From Ruminococcus sp. (lineage in GTDB: Bacteria > Bacillota > Clostridia > Oscillospirales > Ruminococcaceae), in NCBI GenBank assembly GCA_017475555.1, contig JAFVFL010000021.1, positions 1-41,359 of the forward strand: a DNA stretch of 41,359 nucleotides, in the 5' to 3' direction. The position numbers and the translations under genes were made by a program. Position 1 is the first letter of the stretch; each line of letters starts with the position of its first letter. Below, one piece after another: positions 13,608-22,427 of this stretch. The notes under the pieces are model-generated. The model did no database searches and had not been told where the DNA came from. It worked only from the letters and a program-made list of their open reading frames with translations.

Positions 13608-16268
13608 ATGGCGGAAAAGAAGAAAAAGGCTTCAAAGCCGAGAAAACGCCTGAAAAACGGGCAGATAAAGGAAAAACCTGAGTATCTTGACAAGACTGAG
13701 GAGGGCGGAGGCTCCTCCTCCGGCAGCCCGGATCTGAGCGAGGGCAGCCGGACAGCCTCGGTGCTGATGTTCTGCGGCGCTGTACTGGTGCTGCTGCTTG
13801 CAATTATCCCCGGTACCTCCGGCTGGAACGCTATACACGGCTTTCTGCTCGGAGTATTCGGCATTTCAGTCTTTGTTTCGCCGGTGATATTCCTGTTCAC
13901 CTCATGGATGATAAGCAAGGGCGAGGTGCATGAGGACTACTCCTCAAGGGGCATATGGGCGATCGTGCTGACGCTTGCGGTGAGTGCGGCATTCCAGATA
14001 TTTGCTCAGGGCAGTATCCCCGGTGAGGGGCTTCTGGGCATGATATCCGGTCTGTATGAGCAGGGCAAGGAGCTTGAGGGCGGCGGCTGCATGAGCCTGC
14101 TGCTGGCAGGGCTGCTGCTTAAAATATTCGGAAGGCTTGGTGCAAGGATAGTCGTTATCCTGTGCCTTTTCGCTTTTCTGGTGCTGCTGAGCGGAAAAAG
14201 TATACCGGAATTTTTTGTCTGGATAGTCCAGCCGCTGAAAAAACTCGGAAAGAGCCTTGACGGTATACACAGCGTAGTCATGGGCGGTGACTATGAGTAC
14301 GGCTATGAGGGCAGGGACGATATGGAGGATATCGACCCGGAGCCGGACGTTATCGCTGTAGAGGAGCTGCCGCCGGAGCCGGACAGGAGCGTTCCTGAGC
14401 CGGTGCAGGAGGACGCTGCTGATGAATGGGAGTATGTAGATGACCCGGAGTATCTTGCGGACGCAGAGGCGTTTGCAATGCTCGGTGCAGCTCCCCCTCC
14501 GAGACGCAAAAGGAAGAAACGCCGCAGAACTCCGCCTGAGCCGGAGCAGAATGCAATAGGCAATGAGCTCGATGTGCAGCTGCCGTCGGAGGCAGTCCCT
14601 GATGAAGATCTGTCAGCAAGCTTCGGAGGCGGTGTTGATGATGCTATAGATATGCTCGTGAGCCGTGCGGCTGAGGAAAGTGCTGCTGACAGCGATACCG
14701 AGGATGAGAAGACTGCTGCGGAGGACAGCTTTGACGATATCGACTACAGCGATATCTCGACGGGAGAGCAGCAGGAGATACCGTATACTCCCGTGTACAT
14801 ACTTCCTACGCTCGATCTCCTCGCACTTCCGGACAATACCGCCACTAACCAGGCTGCATTGCAGGAAATGAGCGATAAGTCGATCAGGATAAAGGAGATA
14901 CTCAAAAGCTTCGGAGTGGAGGTCAGGGTCAAGAATATAAGCAGAGGACCGTCTATAACCCGATACGATATACAGCCCGGTGCTGGCGTAAAGATAGCAA
15001 AGATAAAGAATCTCAGCGCGGACATAGCCCTCGGACTTGCGGCTTCGGGTGTCCGGATATCGCCCGTTCCCGGCGATACTGCTATAGGTATCGAGGTGCC
15101 GAATATCAACAGGGACACTGTGACCCTCAGGGAGATACTCGCTTCAAATGAGTTCCGCAATTCACGCAGCAAGCTCGCCTTTGCGGTGGGCAAGGACATC
15201 GCAGGAAATGCGATAGTCGGGGATATCACAAAGCTGCCCCATGTCATAATCGCCGGGACTACCGGTTCGGGCAAGTCTGTATGTACCCGCTCTATAATAA
15301 TGAGTATCCTCTACAATGCGACCCCGGAAGAGGTGAAGATAATCCTCATAGACCCGAAGATCGTGGAATTTAAGGTGTTCACCGGCATTCCTCATCTGCT
15401 TATCCCGATAGTTACCGAGGCTAAAAAGGCTGCCGGTGCACTGAACTGGGCGGTGAATGAGATGATGAGGAGATATACCGCATTTGCCGAGGTGGGTGCG
15501 AACGACCTGAGATCGTATAACGAATTTGCGGACGATGATGAATATTTGCCGAAAATGCCGCAGATAGTCATTTTTATCGACGAGCTTGCGGATATGATGC
15601 TCGTTGCAAAGAGCGAGGTCGAGGACTCTATCTGCCGCCTCGCACAGATGGGGCGTGCAGCCGGGATACATCTTGTGGTCGCCACGCAAAGACCTACAAC
15701 GGACGTCATAACCGGTCTTATCAAGGCGAATATCCCCAGCCGTATAGCGCTTTCTGTTATGTCACAGGTGGATTCGAGGACTATCATTGATACCGGCGGT
15801 GCAGATAAGCTTCTCGGCAACGGCGATATGCTGTATATGCCTATCGGCTTCGGCGAGCCGCTGCGTGTTCAGGGCTGCTTTGCTTCACCCAAGGAGATAA
15901 GCGATACCATAAGATATATCAGATTGCAGCAGGAGAGCGAGTACGACAGCTCTATTATCGAGGCTGTTGACAGCTATACTCCGCAGACTAAGAATACCGA
16001 AAAGGAAGTGCCGCCTGACCTGGGGCTTGATACCGGCAGCGACGGCGATATGATAATCCGTGCGGCTGAGGTCGCTGTCATGTCGGGGCAGCTCTCGACC
16101 TCAATGCTCCAGAGAAAGCTGAAGCTCGGCTTCTCCCGTGCGGCAAGGATAGTCGATGAGCTTGAGGAGCTTGGTGTTGTAGGCCCTAACGAGGGTGCAA
16201 GACCGAGAAAGGTGCTCATGTCAAAGATACAGTTCGATGAATGGAAGCTCCGCCGATTGAACGGCTGA
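13608..16268 (+). CDS. ftsK: DNA translocase FtsK/SpoIIIE
   Basis: This is an 886-residue DNA pump that clears chromosomes from the closing septum and loads on KOPS/SRS sites. The start is the ATG at 13608 after AAAGGGAGAG; the frame is open further upstream but would overlap tepA. A basic N-terminus (KKKKASKPRKRLK) is followed by about four membrane spans (residues about 50-215), an acidic Pro/Glu-rich linker with a basic patch (RRKRKKRRR), the alpha/beta motor and a C-terminal winged-helix gamma domain (SMLQRKLKLGFSRAARIVDEL). Walker A is GTTGSGKS near residue 551 and Walker B is IVIFIDELADM near 655. Length is typical. Whether it serves division or sporulation cannot be told here. Confidence 0.95.
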   Translation: MAEKKKKASKPRKRLKNGQIKEKPEYLDKTEEGGGSSSGSPDLSEGSRTASVLMFCGAVLVLLLAIIPGTSGWNAIHGFLLGVFGISVFVSPVIFLFTSWMISKGEVHEDYSSRGIWAIVLTLAVSAAFQIFAQGSIPGEGLLGMISGLYEQGKELEGGGCMSLLLAGLLLKIFGRLGARIVVILCLFAFLVLLSGKSIPEFFVWIVQPLKKLGKSLDGIHSVVMGGDYEYGYEGRDDMEDIDPEPDVIAVEELPPEPDRSVPEPVQEDAADEWEYVDDPEYLADAEAFAMLGAAPPPRRKRKKRRRTPPEPEQNAIGNELDVQLPSEAVPDEDLSASFGGGVDDAIDMLVSRAAEESAADSDTEDEKTAAEDSFDDIDYSDISTGEQQEIPYTPVYILPTLDLLALPDNTATNQAALQEMSDKSIRIKEILKSFGVEVRVKNISRGPSITRYDIQPGAGVKIAKIKNLSADIALGLAASGVRISPVPGDTAIGIEVPNINRDTVTLREILASNEFRNSRSKLAFAVGKDIAGNAIVGDITKLPHVIIAGTTGSGKSVCTRSIIMSILYNATPEEVKIILIDPKIVEFKVFTGIPHLLIPIVTEAKKAAGALNWAVNEMMRRYTAFAEVGANDLRSYNEFADDDEYLPKMPQIVIFIDELADMMLVAKSEVEDSICRLAQMGRAAGIHLVVATQRPTTDVITGLIKANIPSRIALSVMSQVDSRTIIDTGGADKLLGNGDMLYMPIGFGEPLRVQGCFASPKEISDTIRYIRLQQESEYDSSIIEAVDSYTPQTKNTEKEVPPDLGLDTGSDGDMIIRAAEVAVMSGQLSTSMLQRKLKLGFSRAARIVDELEELGVVGPNEGARPRKVLMSKIQFDEWKLRRLNG

Positions 16269-16290
16269 GCAGAAAGGCGGTGAGCCCGGC

Positions 16291-18249
16291 GTGAAGAATA
16301 TCTATGAGGGATTTCTCCCGACAACAAGGGAGGAAATGGACGCACTCGGCGTTGAGCAGCTCGATTTTATCTATATCACGGGCGATGCCTATGTTGACCA
16401 CCCGAGCTTCGGGGCAGCTATAGTCACAAGGCTTATAGAATCGCTCGGCTTCACGGTCGGGGTCATATCACAGCCGGATTGGCGGACTGACAGGGATCTT
16501 AGCCGCTTCGGGCTGCCCAGATACGCCTTTCTCGTCAGCTCCGGGAATATCGACTCAATGGTGGCTCACTATACCGCCGCAAAGAAGAAGCGTTCAGATG
16601 ATGCGTATACTCCCGGCGGCGTCGGGGGGAAAAGACCCGACAGAGCGGTGATAGTCTACTGCCGGAAAATAAGGGAGATATACGGAGACGTTCCGATAGC
16701 TGTGGGCGGACTTGAAGCCTCGCTGCGGCGTTTTGCACATTACGACTACTGGGACGATGACGTAAGACCCTCGATACTCCCCGACAGCGGTGCTGATCTG
16801 CTTATGTACGGCATGGGCGAGCACCAGATAGAGGAGGTCTGTACAAGGCTTGCGGCAGGGGAGGATATACGCACGATACATGATGTAAGGGGTACGTGCT
16901 ATATGACTGAGCCTGTGAATACACCTATCGGTGCGGCACAGTGTCCCTCGTTTGAGCAGGTAAGGGCGAGCAAGAAGGAGTACGCAAAGGCGACGAAGAT
17001 ACAGTACGACTGGCAGGACGAGGTCTACGGAAAGACCATAATCCAGCGGCACGGCAATATGATGCTGGTGCAGAATCCACCGGCGTACAGCCTTACTACC
17101 GAGGAGCTTGACAGGATATACGCACTTCCGTACATGAGGGCGTATCACCCGTCGTATGAGCCGCTCGGCGGCGTACCGGGCATCGAGGAGGTAAGGTTCT
17201 CCATTACCCATAACCGGGGCTGCTTCGGGTACTGCAATTTCTGCTCCATTGCACTTCATCAGGGCAGGCGTGTCACTGTAAGGAGTGAGGAGTCAGTTCT
17301 TGCAGAGGCGGAGAGGATAACTAAAATGCCCGATTTCAAGGGATATATCCACGATGTAGGAGGTCCTACGGCGGATTTTCGCCACCCCTCATGCGATAAG
17401 CAGCTGAAAAAGGGGCTTTGTCAGGGGAAAAAGTGCCTTGCACCAACTCCGTGTCCGGCACTCAGGGCTGACCACCGGGAGTACCTTGCACTGCTCAGGA
17501 GGATACGTGCGGTAAAGGGCGTAAAGAGGGTATTTATCCGCTCTGGTCTGAGATATGACTATCTCATGCAGGACAAGGACGAGGAATTTCTGCGTGAGCT
17601 GATAAAATATCACGTAAGCGGACAGCTCAAGGTCGCTCCGGAGCACTGCTCAGCTGCGGTGCTCGATAAAATGGGCAAGCCGCATATCGAGGCGTATAAG
17701 GCGTTCCAGAAGCGGTTTTACGAGATAACAAAGGGCATAGGCAAGGAGCAGTATCTCGTGCCGTACCTTATGTCCTCACACCCCGGAAGTACGCTGAATG
17801 AAGCCATTGAGCTTGCACTCTTCCTGCGTGACAACAAGATACGCCCGGAGCAGGTGCAGGACTTCTATCCGACACCGGGGACGATATCGACCTGTATGTT
17901 CTATACCGGGCTTGACCCGTACACCATGCAGCCGGTATACGTACCTAAGACGCCGAGGGAAAAGGCTATGCAGAGGGCTTTGCTGCAATATTTCATGCCG
18001 AAGAACCGGGAGCTGGTGCTTGAGGCACTGAAAACCGCCGGGCGGCGTGACCTTATCGGCAGCTCACCGAAATGTCTGGTCGAGGATATCCCCTCACACG
18101 GCGGAAAGGGCGGTGACAGGCGTTGGAACGAAAAGGGCAGCCGGAAAAACTCAAAAGCGGACTCAGCAAGGGGCAGGAAAGGCAGTACCGTCAGCTCCAC
18201 CGGAAGGAAAAAAGGAAATACCGCCGGAAGAAAAGGCAAGAGCAGATAA
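16291..18249 (+). CDS. ygiQ: YgiQ family radical SAM protein
   Basis: This 652-residue protein matches YgiQ (UPF0313): the N-terminus FLPTTREEMDALGVEQLDFIYITGDAYVDHPSFG, a B12-binding-like region, then the radical SAM cluster motif CFGYCNFC (Cys311, Cys315, Cys318), followed by HDVGGPTADF and QVQDFYPTPGT. The reaction is unknown; the 4Fe-4S cluster and S-adenosylmethionine would generate a radical. The start is a GTG at 16291 after AAAGGCGGTG. The C-terminal 50 residues are disordered and rich in Lys, Arg and Gly, and are overprinted by the N-terminus of the next gene for 127 bases. Confidence 0.93.
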   Translation: MKNIYEGFLPTTREEMDALGVEQLDFIYITGDAYVDHPSFGAAIVTRLIESLGFTVGVISQPDWRTDRDLSRFGLPRYAFLVSSGNIDSMVAHYTAAKKKRSDDAYTPGGVGGKRPDRAVIVYCRKIREIYGDVPIAVGGLEASLRRFAHYDYWDDDVRPSILPDSGADLLMYGMGEHQIEEVCTRLAAGEDIRTIHDVRGTCYMTEPVNTPIGAAQCPSFEQVRASKKEYAKATKIQYDWQDEVYGKTIIQRHGNMMLVQNPPAYSLTTEELDRIYALPYMRAYHPSYEPLGGVPGIEEVRFSITHNRGCFGYCNFCSIALHQGRRVTVRSEESVLAEAERITKMPDFKGYIHDVGGPTADFRHPSCDKQLKKGLCQGKKCLAPTPCPALRADHREYLALLRRIRAVKGVKRVFIRSGLRYDYLMQDKDEEFLRELIKYHVSGQLKVAPEHCSAAVLDKMGKPHIEAYKAFQKRFYEITKGIGKEQYLVPYLMSSHPGSTLNEAIELALFLRDNKIRPEQVQDFYPTPGTISTCMFYTGLDPYTMQPVYVPKTPREKAMQRALLQYFMPKNRELVLEALKTAGRRDLIGSSPKCLVEDIPSHGGKGGDRRWNEKGSRKNSKADSARGRKGSTVSSTGRKKGNTAGRKGKSR

Positions 18250-19109
18250 TTGCAGCCCTGCTCATTGCTGCGGCGGTGATATCGTTCCTGCTGTGGGGCA
18301 GGAAATGGCTGAACAGGGAGCCGCCCGCACAGGGGCAGCTCATAGTCCATTACATAGATGTGGGACAGGGCGACTGCACTCTGCTCATTTCTGACGGCGT
18401 GACAATGCTGATAGACTGCGGTGATGCGGTCAAGTCCGGAAGGGTGACGAGCTATATCAGCTCGCTTGGGATAAGCCGGCTCGATTATGTGATAGGTACT
18501 CACCCTCACTCTGACCACATGGGCGGAATGGCAGATATCATCAGCAGCTTTGAGGTCGGCGAGGTCATTATCCCTCATCTGAGGGACGAGGACGTTCCGA
18601 CTACCGTGTTTTTTGAAAGATTTCTCGATTCGATAGACAGCACAGGTACCGCTCTGACTGAGGCGGAGCTTTACAGGAGGATAGAGCTTGGTGAGACTGA
18701 GTGTGAGATAATAGCCCCGGTCGTTACCGAGCCGGGTGACCTGAACAGCTACTCCGTCGGGATACTCGCAAGGCATGGGCAGAATACGTTTATATTTACC
18801 GGAGATGCGGAGCGGGAGAGCGAAGCGGCTATGGTCGGCAGCGGTCATCTTACGCATATCACTGTCTGCAAGGCAGGACATCACGGCAGCTATACCTCGT
18901 GTACAGAGGAGTTTCTTGCCGAGATCACGCCGGATATAGTAGTCATTTCCTGCGGAGATGAAAATACCTACGGGCACCCTCACGATGTCCTGATGCAGAG
19001 ACTTCACTGGTACACTGATGAGATATACCGTACTGACACGGACGGGACCATTGTTGTGACATCTGACGGAAATGAGGTCATAGTGAGCTGTGCGGGCAGG
19101 GAGGAGTGA
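18123..19109 (+). CDS. ComEC-like metallo-beta-lactamase fold protein
   Basis: The 328-residue protein has a very basic N-terminus, one membrane span (about residues 43-60) and an exposed metallo-beta-lactamase domain of the ComEC C-terminal type. VHYIDVGQGDCTLL, GTHPHSDHMGG (the HxHxDH metal motif near residue 126), IFTGDAE and AGHHGSYTS are all present. Members are membrane-anchored nucleases or hydrolases linked to DNA uptake or teichoic-acid chemistry. The start is a TTG at 18123, because no ATG, GTG or TTG occurs in frame before the membrane span. It therefore overlaps the ygiQ end by 127 bases in another frame. The DUF3006 gene that follows is a frequent partner of this family. Confidence 0.88.
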   Translation: MERKGQPEKLKSGLSKGQERQYRQLHRKEKRKYRRKKRQEQIIAALLIAAAVISFLLWGRKWLNREPPAQGQLIVHYIDVGQGDCTLLISDGVTMLIDCGDAVKSGRVTSYISSLGISRLDYVIGTHPHSDHMGGMADIISSFEVGEVIIPHLRDEDVPTTVFFERFLDSIDSTGTALTEAELYRRIELGETECEIIAPVVTEPGDLNSYSVGILARHGQNTFIFTGDAERESEAAMVGSGHLTHITVCKAGHHGSYTSCTEEFLAEITPDIVVISCGDENTYGHPHDVLMQRLHWYTDEIYRTDTDGTIVVTSDGNEVIVSCAGREE

Positions 19110-19114
19110 CCGGA

Positions 19115-19330
19115 ATGATAATTATTGACAGGCTTGAGGGCAGCATGGCTGTGCTTGAGATCGACGGAAATATTGAGAATATCGACCGGAGCCTGCTCCC
19201 GGAGGGTGCAAAAGAGGGCGATATCCTGCTGCTGCATGGCGGAGGGTACACTATCGACCGGGAGAGGACTGAGCAGCGGCGGAGAGCTGCTGCGGACAGG
19301 CTGAGGAAAATTCTTCGCAGAAATGAGTGA
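19115..19330 (+). CDS. DUF3006 family protein, 71 aa
   Basis: The sequence MIIIDRLEGSMAVLEIDGNIENIDRSLLP, then EGDILLLHGGGYTIDRERT and a basic helical tail match DUF3006, a small beta-barrel-like family usually encoded beside ComEC-like metallo-beta-lactamases. Function is unknown. The ATG at 19115 follows GGGAGGAG, which overlaps the end of the upstream gene. The last eight bases overlap the start of the flavoprotein gene (ATGAGTGA). Confidence 0.88.
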   Translation: MIIIDRLEGSMAVLEIDGNIENIDRSLLPEGAKEGDILLLHGGGYTIDRERTEQRRRAAADRLRKILRRNE

Positions 19331-20567
19331 CGATATGGAAAATGCGGCGGATACTATTATCATAGGCGGCGGTGCAGCCGGGTGCATGGCGGCGGTACAG
19401 GCTGCACGGCTCGGCAGGAGAGTGCTCATTTTCGAGAAAAATGACCACATCGGCAGGAAGCTGCGTATCACCGGAAAGGGTCGGTGCAATGTCACCAACA
19501 ACTCCCCGACTGAGGTGCACATGGCGAATATACCGGTAAATCCGAGATTTCTCTACAGTGCGTACTCTGCATTTGACGCTTATGATACCATGAGCTTTTT
19601 CGAGGGACTCGGTGTTCCGCTCAAAACTGAAAGAGGAAACAGGGTATTCCCGGTCAGCGACAGGGCTGAGGATATCGTGAATGCCTTCAGGAAGGAGCTT
19701 GACCGGCTCGGCGTCAGGGTAATCCACAAAAGCGTCAGGTCGCTCATCACAGAGGACGGCAGGTGTGCCGGAGTAAGGGCTGACGGGGAATACCGGAGCG
19801 AAACTGTACTCGTTGCGTGCGGCGGTGCTTCATACCCACAGACCGGCTCGGACGGCAGCGGCTACCGCCTTGCGGAGACTGCCGGGCATACCATTACAGA
19901 GCTGAAGCCGAGTCTTGTGCCGCTCACATCACCGGACAGATACTGTGCCGAAATGATGGGACTGTCGCTCAGAAATGTGACTTTATCCCTGTATGACGGC
20001 AAAAACGGCGATAAGCTGCTCTTCCGGGAGCTTGGGGAAATGCTGTTTACGCACTTCGGTCTGAGCGGGCCGCTCGTCCTGAGTGCAAGCTCCCATATCA
20101 GGGATATGCAGCCGGACAGGTACCGGGTGCTTATCGACCTGAAGCCCGGTCTGACACCGGAGCAGCTCGATAAGCGTTTACAGCGTGATTTCGCAGAAAA
20201 TCAGAACCGGGACTTCATAAACGGGATAAGAGCTCTGCTTCCGGCAAAGCTGATACCGGTGATAGTAGGGCTGTCGGGGATACCGGCGGAGCAGAAGGTG
20301 AACGGGATAACCCGTGAGCAGCGGCTGAGCTTCGGGGGACTGATAAAGGCGTTCCCGGTGCGGATTTCGGGATTCCGCCCGATATCGGAGGCTATCATCA
20401 CGAGCGGCGGCGTTTCGGTCAGGGAGATCTCCCCGAAAACTATGGAGTCCAAGCTCATGCCGGGGCTGTTCTTTGCCGGAGAGGTCATCGACACGGACGC
20501 ATATACCGGCGGATTTAACCTGCAAATCGCATTTTCTACGGCTTTTGCGGCGGCTCAGTACCTGTGA
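19323..20567 (+). CDS. HI0933/BaiN family FAD-dependent oxidoreductase
   Basis: The 414-residue flavoprotein begins with a dinucleotide-binding motif (IIIGGGAAGCMAAVQAARLGRRVLIFEKN). GRKLRITGKGRCNVTN, a strong signature of the HI0933/YhiN group, follows, and the FAD-closing motif GLFFAGEVIDTDAYTGGFNLQIAFSTA is at the C-terminus. Some members (BaiN) reduce bile-acid intermediates, but the physiological substrate of most is unknown. The ATG at 19323 lies inside the last codons of the DUF3006 gene; a second ATG at 19335 is possible. Translation is probably coupled. Confidence 0.92.
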   Translation: MSDDMENAADTIIIGGGAAGCMAAVQAARLGRRVLIFEKNDHIGRKLRITGKGRCNVTNNSPTEVHMANIPVNPRFLYSAYSAFDAYDTMSFFEGLGVPLKTERGNRVFPVSDRAEDIVNAFRKELDRLGVRVIHKSVRSLITEDGRCAGVRADGEYRSETVLVACGGASYPQTGSDGSGYRLAETAGHTITELKPSLVPLTSPDRYCAEMMGLSLRNVTLSLYDGKNGDKLLFRELGEMLFTHFGLSGPLVLSASSHIRDMQPDRYRVLIDLKPGLTPEQLDKRLQRDFAENQNRDFINGIRALLPAKLIPVIVGLSGIPAEQKVNGITREQRLSFGGLIKAFPVRISGFRPISEAIITSGGVSVREISPKTMESKLMPGLFFAGEVIDTDAYTGGFNLQIAFSTAFAAAQYL

Positions 20568-20574
20568 GGACGAT

Positions 20575-21105
20575 ATGAAGAGAGAGGCTTTTTTCAGGAC
20601 GGCTTTCAGGTATACCTTTGAATTTGTCGCAGCCGGAGCGGTCGGGTGGATCTACGAGGTCACGACGCTCTGGATAATGTACCATTACTACGAAAACCGT
20701 GGCATACTTCACCTGCCAATTATACCGATATATCCCATAGGAGCGTTCATTCTGCTCGCCCTGCTGCACAAAAGGCGGCTGAACCCGGTCGTGCTGTTTC
20801 TTGCGGCGGCGGTCATAACCACGCTGTTCGAGCTTGCGGCTTCGTATCTGCTGGAATTCATATTCCACCAGTGGTTCTGGACATATGAGGGCTGGTTCGG
20901 GTCGATACTCGACAGGTCGAGCGTTGTATCCTCGGCGATATTCGGGCTTCTGGCTGTTGTATACTTTTTCGGGCTGCACCCATTGTCCGGGAGGCTGAGC
21001 AGAAGGCTGCCGGTCGGGATATGTGCGGCATTCAGCATAATTTCGGCAGCGGCGGTTGCTGTTGATCTTGTTATATCAGTCTGCGGACTTCTGATATCGA
21101 GGTAA
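20575..21105 (+). CDS. CmpB-like (PF06541-type) membrane protein
   Basis: This 176-residue protein has four or five hydrophobic segments. FEFVAAGAVGWIYEVTTLWIMY near the N-terminus and IPIYPIGAFILLALL plus the FHQWFWTYEGW stretch are typical of the family annotated as putative ABC transporter permease (ABC_trans_CmpB); real transport function is not established. The start is the ATG at 20575 after GTGAGGA; the frame is open 100 bases earlier, inside the flavoprotein gene. It is eight bases from the flavoprotein stop and 12 from cmk. Confidence 0.8.
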   Translation: MKREAFFRTAFRYTFEFVAAGAVGWIYEVTTLWIMYHYYENRGILHLPIIPIYPIGAFILLALLHKRRLNPVVLFLAAAVITTLFELAASYLLEFIFHQWFWTYEGWFGSILDRSSVVSSAIFGLLAVVYFFGLHPLSGRLSRRLPVGICAAFSIISAAAVAVDLVISVCGLLISR

Positions 21106-21117
21106 AGGAGAATAAAA

Positions 21118-21786
21118 ATGGATAAAAAAATTATTAATATCGCAATTGATGGCCCTGCCGGGGCAGGAAAGAGCACGATCGCAAAAATGGTGTCGGCAAG
21201 GCTTGGGTGCATCTACGTTGATACAGGTGCTCTTTACCGGGCGGCGGCTCTTTATATCACTGAAAACTCTATTGCTGATGAGGATATTGCAGTGGAGCTT
21301 GCAAATGCCGATATTTCGCTTCGTTTCGTTGACGGAGCACAGTGCGTCTACATAGGCGACAGGGACGTTTCGGGGCTGATACGGACTCCGGAAATTTCTA
21401 TGGCGGCTTCACGTACATCTGCTATACCGGCAGTCAGGGAGTATCTTTTCGAGACTCAGCAGCGTATAGCGCGTGAGAACAGCGTTATCATGGACGGCAG
21501 AGACATAGGTACTGTGGTTCTTCCGAACGCTGATGTGAAGATTTTCCTCACAGCCTCGGCTGAGAAGCGGGCGGAGCGGCGCTACAAGGAAATGCTTGCA
21601 CAGAAGGACTGCCCGACATTTTCAGAGGTGCTTGCCGACATCATTAAGCGTGATGAGCAGGATATGAACCGTGAGACTGCACCGCTCAGGCAGGCGGAGG
21701 ATGCTGTACTTGTGGATACGTCCGACCTTACGCTCGATGAGTCAGCAGATGAGATAATCAGGATAATCAGGGAGAAGACTGAGTAA
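21118..21786 (+). CDS. cmk: Cytidylate kinase
   Basis: This enzyme phosphorylates CMP and dCMP with ATP in the cytoplasm. The 222 residues begin INIAIDGPAGAGKSTIAK (P-loop at 12-19), followed by YVDTGALYRAAALY (nucleoside-binding), the substrate region DGRDIGTVVLPNADVKIFLTA and the lid RRYKEML. Length matches the family. The ATG follows AAAGGAG. The stop overlaps the plsC start as TAATG. The order cmk-plsC-ispH/rpsA is a known clostridial cluster. Confidence 0.97.
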   Translation: MDKKIINIAIDGPAGAGKSTIAKMVSARLGCIYVDTGALYRAAALYITENSIADEDIAVELANADISLRFVDGAQCVYIGDRDVSGLIRTPEISMAASRTSAIPAVREYLFETQQRIARENSVIMDGRDIGTVVLPNADVKIFLTASAEKRAERRYKEMLAQKDCPTFSEVLADIIKRDEQDMNRETAPLRQAEDAVLVDTSDLTLDESADEIIRIIREKTE

Positions 21787-22427
21787 TGTACTATATTGTT
21801 AAATTTATTGTCAGGATAGCCCTGAGTATCGCATATAACCTTCACTACGAGGGACGTGAGAACGTTCCGGAAGGCGTTCCGGTCATTTATGCCTCGAATC
21901 ACCGCTCGAACGCTGACCCGCCGCTTGTCGGTGTCGGTGCGAGAGGGAAGCACGCATTCATGGCGAAGGAGGAGCTGTTCAGAAACCCAGTGTTTGGGTG
22001 GCTGATACGCTCGCTCGGTGCATTTCCCGTGGCACGGGGCAAGGGCGATACCGGAGTGATCGACACGGCTGTGGAACGGCTTTCATCGGGCAGGAGCCTG
22101 ATGATATTCCCTGAGGGTACCCGCTCAAAGGACGGAAAGGTACACAGAGGGCACAGCGGTGCGGCACTTATTGCGGCAAAGTCCGGCGTTCCGGTGATAC
22201 CGGTGGGAGTGTGCTTCGGTGAGAAGCTGCGTTTCCGGACGAGGATCACTGTAAAGTACGGCAAACCGATCTATCCGGCAGATTATGTTGATAGTCAGGA
22301 AGAGCCGAACCCGAGGCAGCTGACGAGGCTGAAGAACCGGTATATGGCGGATATCAAGACTCTTGTCGAGGGAGAACCGGCACTTTTAGAGACTGCGGCG
22401 GAGGATAACGGAGAAAATGCAAAATAA
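21786..22427 (+). CDS. plsC: 1-acyl-sn-glycerol-3-phosphate acyltransferase
   Basis: This enzyme transfers an acyl chain to lysophosphatidic acid to make phosphatidic acid at the inner membrane. The HX4D motif is NHRSNADPP (His39, Asp44), the second block is AFPVARGKGD, and the third is MIFPEGTRSKDG. The N-terminal hydrophobic helix (YYIVKFIVRIALSIAY) sits in the membrane. The 213-residue length is typical. The start overlaps the cmk stop; the end overlaps the ispH start by 11 bases. Confidence 0.95.
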   Translation: MYYIVKFIVRIALSIAYNLHYEGRENVPEGVPVIYASNHRSNADPPLVGVGARGKHAFMAKEELFRNPVFGWLIRSLGAFPVARGKGDTGVIDTAVERLSSGRSLMIFPEGTRSKDGKVHRGHSGAALIAAKSGVPVIPVGVCFGEKLRFRTRITVKYGKPIYPADYVDSQEEPNPRQLTRLKNRYMADIKTLVEGEPALLETAAEDNGENAK

